DNA of 8,683 bases from DASZHC01 sp035938215 (GTDB lineage: Bacteria; Verrucomicrobiota; Verrucomicrobiia; Chthoniobacterales; JAFAMB01): contig DASZHC010000234.1 of assembly GCA_035938215.1 (NCBI GenBank), positions 1-8,683 of the forward strand, given 5' to 3'. Positions 5,192 to 8,683 of this stretch are shown one piece after another. Numbering within the stretch: the first letter of the stretch is position 1; the number at the start of each line of letters is the position of its first letter. The notes beneath the pieces are model-generated. The model ran no database searches. It had not been told where the DNA came from and was given only the letters and a program-made list of their open reading frames with translations. Position numbers and translations under genes: made by a program.

Positions 5192-6430
5192 ATGGCCAAG
5201 GTGCTTGTTTTAAATGCCGGCTCAGGTAGTCAGAAGCTGGGGCTATACGTGATTGACTCTGATCCGAAAATTGCGTGCGCTCCCGCATGGCAGGCGGCCA
5301 TCAATTCAACGACGCCGGGCCAGCCGGACGATTATTTTCTGGCCCAGATAACCAGAGGTGAGCACAAGGAACAGGTTCCCGTTCGCAGAAAAGCGCCGCT
5401 GCCGGACAAGATCCATACGCTTATCCGCAGTCTCTGGGAGGGCAACCTTGCAATCCTGAGGGGGCCTGGGGAAATCGATCTGGTGGGTCATCGGGTTGTC
5501 CATGGCGGCCTGGAATTCGCGCAAGCCGTGGTCGTTACTCCGGAGGTTGAAGCCACGATCGACAGGCTCGGTGAATTGGCTCCCTTGCATAATCCCGCCA
5601 ATCTTGTCGGCATACGAGCCTGCCGAACGATTCTGGGTGTTGACACACCACAATATGCCGTATTCGACACGGCTTTTCATCGAACTCTGCCCGAGGCCGC
5701 CGCAACCTATGCGGGTCCATTCGAATGGGTTGAGCAGGGCCTGATACGTTACGGGTTTCATGGAACCAGCTACCGTTACGCTCGGGGACGTGCGGCAGAT
5801 ATTGTCGGTCGCACGGATGACGAGACCTTTTGCCAGATCATCTGCCATTTGGGCGGAGGATGTTCCCTTGCGGCAATTCGTGGCAGCCGGTGCGTCGATA
5901 CGACAATGGGATTCACTCCTCTCGATGGAATCGCAATGTGCACAAGGGCGGGAGCAATTGATCCCGGACTGATCATCCATCTTCTTCGACACGGGTCCAG
6001 CTTGGATGCGCTCGAAGAAACGCTCAACAAATGCTCGGGTCTTTCCGGTCTCTCCGGATTACCGGGGGATACGCGCGTAATACTCCCAAAGGCCAAGGGC
6101 GGCGATCGCAAAGCCGCACTGGCCATCGATGTTTTCATTCACCGTCTGCGTGCCGGTATTGGTTCAATGCTTGCGAGCTTAGGACATCTCGATGCGCTGG
6201 TCTTCACCGATGCAATAGGCGAATCAGAACCATTGATTCGGAGCCGGGTGTGCGAGGCATTTTCCTTTCTCGGGTTGCGTCTGGACGAGCAGCTCAACGT
6301 TTCGTCACCGGCCGACACCGATATCGCTGCGGTTGACTCAACCGTGCGGGTCTTGATTGTGCGCGGCGATGAGAATTGGCAGATCGCGGCGGAATCGTTT
6401 CAAGTATTTCGAGACAAACCGCCTTCATAA
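5192..6430 (+). CDS. ackA: Acetate kinase homologue, cyanobacterial-like variant
   Basis: The 412-aa cytosolic enzyme should interconvert acetyl phosphate + ADP and acetate + ATP. The ASKHA-fold motifs appear in order: NAGSGSQK at 8-15, GHRVVHGG at 99-106, VFDTAFHRTLP from 157, RYGFHGTSYRYA from 186, CHLGGGCSLAAI from 218, DTTMGFTPLDG, TRAGAIDPG at 251-259, FTDAIGES at 338-345, and RGDENWQIA from 391. Counterparts of the key catalytic residues of the Methanosarcina enzyme are present: R101, D159, H190, H219, R252 and E394. Changes from the common consensus are G12 in NAGSSS, G222 in HLGNG, A255 in GDIDP, and DA at 340-341 in FTGGIGEN. DTTMGFTPLDG and IDPGLIIHLL recall cyanobacterial acetate kinases. 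Length is typical. ATG 5192 places the phosphate-binding motif at the usual distance from the N-terminus. No phosphotransacetylase or phosphoketolase gene is adjacent, so its pathway partner is not shown. Confidence 0.92.
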   Translation: MAKVLVLNAGSGSQKLGLYVIDSDPKIACAPAWQAAINSTTPGQPDDYFLAQITRGEHKEQVPVRRKAPLPDKIHTLIRSLWEGNLAILRGPGEIDLVGHRVVHGGLEFAQAVVVTPEVEATIDRLGELAPLHNPANLVGIRACRTILGVDTPQYAVFDTAFHRTLPEAAATYAGPFEWVEQGLIRYGFHGTSYRYARGRAADIVGRTDDETFCQIICHLGGGCSLAAIRGSRCVDTTMGFTPLDGIAMCTRAGAIDPGLIIHLLRHGSSLDALEETLNKCSGLSGLSGLPGDTRVILPKAKGGDRKAALAIDVFIHRLRAGIGSMLASLGHLDALVFTDAIGESEPLIRSRVCEAFSFLGLRLDEQLNVSSPADTDIAAVDSTVRVLIVRGDENWQIAAESFQVFRDKPPS

Positions 6431-6464
6431 CGATATTAAGGTCGCGTTGATCGGTAGAGCCTCC

Positions 6465-6480
6465 CGGCGAGCCGCGTTTT
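6465..6480 (+). terminator. Weak stem with T4 tail after acetate kinase
   Basis: CGGC-GA-GCCG at 6465-6474 is followed by CG and four T residues, 35 nt after the acetate kinase stop and between convergent genes. The 4-bp stem and 2-nt loop are marginal, so this is a tentative call. The surrounding GAGCCTCCCGGCGAGCCG could also be part of a dispersed repeat. Confidence 0.25.
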
Positions 6481-6489
6481 GAGATTGCC

Positions 6490-6714
6490 CTACGGTGTGG
6501 CAGGAGAAGGTGAAGGCGTAACCTCAGGCACAGGGGTACCTGATGATGAGGGATTAGGCGTGGGGCTTGGTTTAGCAAGAATCTCATCCCGCCGCTTCAG
6601 TAACTGATCCAGGTTCCAGTCGGGAACGAGATACACCCATTGTTCCAGTTTCTTTTCGCTCTCGAGACGTTGCCGAAGCTCGAATTTTCTGAATAAAGCT
6701 CGAAAGGCAAACAT
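6490..6714 (-). CDS. Small hypothetical protein with a Pro/Ser/Thr-rich tail
   Basis: The 74-aa protein has an N-terminal half that could form a charged helix (MFAFRALFRKFELRQRLESEKKLEQW). A conserved-looking WVYLVPDWNLDQLLKRRDEIL stretch follows at about 26-46, and the last 26 residues are almost only Pro, Ser, Thr and small residues (PSPTPNPSSSGTP..). I recognise no family. The frame stays open upstream through the antisense strand of the TIR gene to 7200, but the translation there has no protein-like character, so ATG 6714 is chosen. No Shine-Dalgarno is visible. It is convergent with acetate kinase and divergent from the TIR gene. It could be a small protein with a flexible linker, or the remaining end of a larger gene. 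Confidence 0.45.
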   Translation of the reverse strand: MFAFRALFRKFELRQRLESEKKLEQWVYLVPDWNLDQLLKRRDEILAKPSPTPNPSSSGTPVPEVTPSPSPATP

Positions 6715-6783
6715 CAAATGAGTGGAGAAGAGGGGAGGAGACCTCGCTCCGATGCTGAATCTCGGGGATCTCAGTTCTTGCGT

Positions 6784-7836
6784 ATGGCCCACGAAGTTTT
6801 CATTAGTCACGCGTACAAGGATAAGGGAATCGCCAGCGCAATTTGCGGGAAGCTTGAATCTGCCAACGTGAGATGCTGGATTGCCCCGCGCAATATTTCG
6901 GCCGGCGAAGATTGGGCCAAAGCGATCCGTAAAGCGATCGACTCCAGCCGCGTAGTGGTCCTCGTACTCTCGGAAAATGCTAACGCGGCGACTCACATCG
7001 AAAGAGAAATTGCAAATGCCTTTTATACCGGGCGGATCATCATGCCTTTTCGATTGGACAATGCAATTCCGCGACGCAACTTTCTTTCTTATCTTGATAC
7101 TGTTCGCTGGTTCGACTCGGTTAACCCGCCGGCGGAGCAGAATCTTCAGGCATTCACAGCGCGGTTGAAGGACATGCTGATTGGCCTTCCTCTTTCTCAC
7201 AGCAAGCTTGCTTCTCCGGAGGCGATCAAGGGAGCGGCTAGGCTAAATCAGGTGAATTCTTGCGAAGGTGCATCGAGAATCTCTCGGTACCGCATCTCGA
7301 GAATCTTAAAATGGTTGGCGGTCCCGGCGTCCGTTGTTGTGGTTGCATTGCTCTTAGCGCGTGCATCGCAGCAAAGCGATAACGGTTCATCTTTGCAGGG
7401 AACCGATCTGCAATCGGTGTTCCATGGGAAGAGTGCTTCTCCGGTTCAGAGAAAGGAGGATGCGCTGTCGACACCCCGCTATACGTTTTCCCGTCTGGGC
7501 CTTTGGGTGGCTGCAAGTCCAAGCCCTACGCCATCAGCTCCGTCCCGATCTCAGGAAATGGATCTTGCTGTGCCGGAAGCGGCATCAGTAGATGCGACAC
7601 CACCGGCGTCGAGCTTAGACCAAAACGCAGGTACCCGGGAGGAAAGCGACGCCGTGGCTGGCAATGGAAACGTTAGGCCCATCCCGGGTCGCCCTGGAGA
7701 AATAGTTAAACGTGGGGCGCGACATCGGGCAAAGCCGTCATTAAAGGCTCATGATCGAAGAGCCAGCGCTTCTAATACTTCGAGATTCAGGAAGATAAGG
7801 GGTTGGCTAACAACGCTTTGGCGCAAACTAGAATAG
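6784..7836 (+). CDS. TIR-domain protein with single membrane anchor and basic, low-complexity C-terminal region
   Basis: The 350-aa product has an N-terminal TIR domain at about 1-135: MAHEVFISHAYKDK (box 1), RCWIAPRNISAGEDWAKAI, VVVLVLSENAN, then HIEREIANA with E75 in the place of the glutamate that is catalytic in NAD-cleaving TIR domains, IMPFRLD, and a final FTARLKDML helix. A linker leads to one hydrophobic helix at about 174-192 (ILKWLAVPASVVVVALLLA). About 155 residues of Pro/Ser/Ala-rich, poorly ordered sequence follow, with SPSPTPSAPS within, ending in a basic amphipathic RFRKIRGWLTTLWRKLE. The TIR domain should lie in the cytoplasm and the tail outside. ATG 6784 is preferred because bacterial TIR domains commonly start at this point and it leaves 69 bp for divergent promoters. 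ATG 6718 in the same frame would add 22 polar residues. Bacterial TIR proteins act in phage defence, NAD breakdown or signalling; no partner gene here says which. Confidence 0.85.
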   Translation: MAHEVFISHAYKDKGIASAICGKLESANVRCWIAPRNISAGEDWAKAIRKAIDSSRVVVLVLSENANAATHIEREIANAFYTGRIIMPFRLDNAIPRRNFLSYLDTVRWFDSVNPPAEQNLQAFTARLKDMLIGLPLSHSKLASPEAIKGAARLNQVNSCEGASRISRYRISRILKWLAVPASVVVVALLLARASQQSDNGSSLQGTDLQSVFHGKSASPVQRKEDALSTPRYTFSRLGLWVAASPSPTPSAPSRSQEMDLAVPEAASVDATPPASSLDQNAGTREESDAVAGNGNVRPIPGRPGEIVKRGARHRAKPSLKAHDRRASASNTSRFRKIRGWLTTLWRKLE

Positions 7837-8270
7837 TTTGGAAAATGACCCGAACTCGTGGACATATCTAAATAATTTCAGATTTTCTTCAAAGGCGCCG
7901 AGTATTATCAAACATGTACATAAGTTGTTATGATAGTGAGTCCAATAATCTTTTCGCGTAGTCCCGCAAAAAAAAAGTTTCGAAATGTTTCTGAATAATT
8001 CTTTAAGTGAAGCCATCTAAGGGAATCATGACGTACCGACGTTCAAGCCGACTGTGTACTGCGACCATCTTCGACACGCTGGCGGAACTTCTTCTGCCGA
8101 ACCTGGGGTGCATCCTGCTTCAACGCCAACGATGACGATATAAGGGATGGTTGCAAATGAGATTGTCACAAAACTCCCAATGAGATGTAAGGGTCGTGTT
8201 TTGATTGGAACGAAAGAAATCGGAGAACGTTTCAATTAATAGCCAACACGTTCTTGACCAATCCACCTGA
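7837..8270. other. 434-bp intergenic region without a supportable gene
   Basis: The first 170 bp are AT-rich, include a run of nine A at about 7968-7976 and carry no clear motif. The rest has more balanced composition. A weak sigma70-like pair, TTGTCA (8163-8168) with TGTAAG (8186-8191) at 17-bp spacing, is the only promoter candidate I see for the polysaccharide gene. AATGAGAT occurs twice, near 8155 and 8180. Short frames in the region lack protein-like composition. The length would allow a long regulated leader. Confidence 0.35.
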
Positions 8271-8683
8271 GTGAATACAAAAACGGTATCTATACCTTCG
8301 GGCGACGCTTCTGCGTCGGCGTTCGATTTCGCCTATTTCTATCATCTGGTGCTGACTAAAGCCTGGGTGATCATTCTGTTTATTATTCTCAGTGGGTGTG
8401 CGGCAATTGCCTACATATTGCAGGCTCCGAAAATCTACGCTTCGCGCGCAGTCATCGAGGTCGAGCTGGAGACTCAGAGAGTCACTAACATGCCGGACAT
8501 CAACCCCGAGGATTTCAAGTTGCCCGAGGTTCTCCAGACGATCGAGCAAGCGTTGCTCAGTGAGACACTGCTCGTACGGGTCGTTAAAGCCAATGGGCTG
8601 GACAAGGACCCCTCGTTCGCTCCGCCAAAGAGAGATGGATCGGCCTATTTGGAGAGCGAGCTTGTCGCGCGGTTCAAGTCGAA
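8271..8683 (+). CDS. Wzz/GumC-type polysaccharide co-polymerase, N-terminal part (runs off window)
   Basis: The first 137 codons of a chain-length determinant or exopolysaccharide transport protein of the inner membrane. A cytoplasmic N-terminal segment (1-30, with FDFAYFYHLVLTKAW) leads into one membrane helix at about 31-51 (IILFIILSGCAAIAYIL). The typical start of the periplasmic Wzz domain follows: QAPKIYASRAVIEVE at 51-65, then the polar, helical region LPEVLQTIEQALLSETLLVRVVKANGL at 84-110. An in-frame TGA at 8268-8270 directly precedes GTG 8271, and the next ATG lies beyond the membrane helix, so GTG is the start. No Shine-Dalgarno is seen. Such proteins set polysaccharide chain length and, when fused to a C-terminal BY-kinase (Wzc-like), are controlled by tyrosine phosphorylation; the C-terminus is outside the window, so this cannot be judged. 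It probably opens an exopolysaccharide gene cluster to the right. Confidence 0.85.
   Translation, partial: MNTKTVSIPSGDASASAFDFAYFYHLVLTKAWVIILFIILSGCAAIAYILQAPKIYASRAVIEVELETQRVTNMPDINPEDFKLPEVLQTIEQALLSETLLVRVVKANGLDKDPSFAPPKRDGSAYLESELVARFKS
8285..8318 (+). promoter_or_regulatory. Two consecutive hairpins just inside the polysaccharide gene
   Basis: GGTAT-CT-ATACC at 8285-8296 and CGACGC-TTCT-GCGTCG at 8303-8318 are perfect stems within codons 5-16. Stems this close to a GTG start without a Shine-Dalgarno could reduce or tune translation. They may also be a by-product of codon choice; the first has a loop too small to be very stable. Confidence 0.35.

Noticed and set aside
5306..5992. 228-aa minus-strand ORF
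   Set aside because: Antisense of the acetate kinase gene, whose conserved motifs fix the coding strand and frame.
6718..6783. Upstream in-frame start of the TIR gene (ATG 6718)
   Set aside because: It adds 22 polar residues unlike the family and would leave only 3 bp to the divergent ORF start at 6714. A weak AAAGG upstream keeps it possible.
8026..8235. 69-aa minus-strand ORF in the gap before the polysaccharide gene
   Set aside because: No recognisable features, no Shine-Dalgarno, and a hydrophobic patch only by chance composition.
8232..8549. 105-aa minus-strand ORF
   Set aside because: Antisense of the Wzz-like N-terminus, which has a clear membrane helix and family pattern on the plus strand.

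Overview
The window looks like a chromosomal stretch from a free-living, probably soil- or sediment-type Gram-negative bacterium of about 50-55% GC. I favour Verrucomicrobiota or a neighbouring phylum. The basis is indirect: a Thermus/Pseudomonas Gts-like sugar transporter, a cyanobacterial-style acetate kinase, a TIR protein with a Pro/Ser/Thr-rich tail, an exopolysaccharide co-polymerase, few Shine-Dalgarno sites, and CTCCGTG-type and long palindromic intergenic repeats. The phylum is inference, not something the sequence proves.

Layout, left to right. (1) 2-280: the broken end of a Gfo/Idh/MocA-type oxidoreductase whose homology stops at about 172. (2) 281-504: an AT-rich leader with a tandem repeat and a hairpin. 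(3) 505-4092: a sugar ABC transporter operon made of a periplasmic binding protein (505-1785), a perfect 13-bp intercistronic hairpin (1858-1889), a first permease (1918-2958), an inserted 272-bp palindromic element (2959-3230), and a second permease (3238-4092). No ATPase is present, so an ATPase encoded elsewhere must energise it. (4) 4093-4510: a non-coding stretch with a terminator-like stem, a 14-bp direct repeat and a CTCCGTG inverted-repeat element. (5) 4511-5059 (minus): a two-TM membrane protein of unknown function, divergent from (6) 5192-6430 (plus): an acetate kinase homologue. (7) 6490-6714 (minus): a small Pro-rich hypothetical ORF, divergent from (8) 6784-7836 (plus): a TIR-domain protein with one membrane anchor. 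(9) 7837-8270: a mostly empty, partly AT-rich region leading into (10) 8271-8683 (plus): the N-terminus of a Wzz/GumC-type polysaccharide co-polymerase, cut by the window edge.

Functionally, the binding protein and two permeases form one importer, most likely for glucose or a related sugar. Acetate kinase fits fermentative or overflow carbon metabolism, but no partner (pta or xfp) is visible. The other genes are not clearly linked to these.

The most interesting feature is the 272-bp palindromic element. It is flanked by a 5-bp direct repeat, ACTAG, that includes the stop codon of permease 1. Removing the element and one repeat copy restores a 2-nt gap between the permease genes and a good AGGAG Shine-Dalgarno site 9 nt before the permease 2 start. 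The insertion therefore seems to have moved the second permease away from its ribosome-binding site. Folding of the element could bring the two back together.
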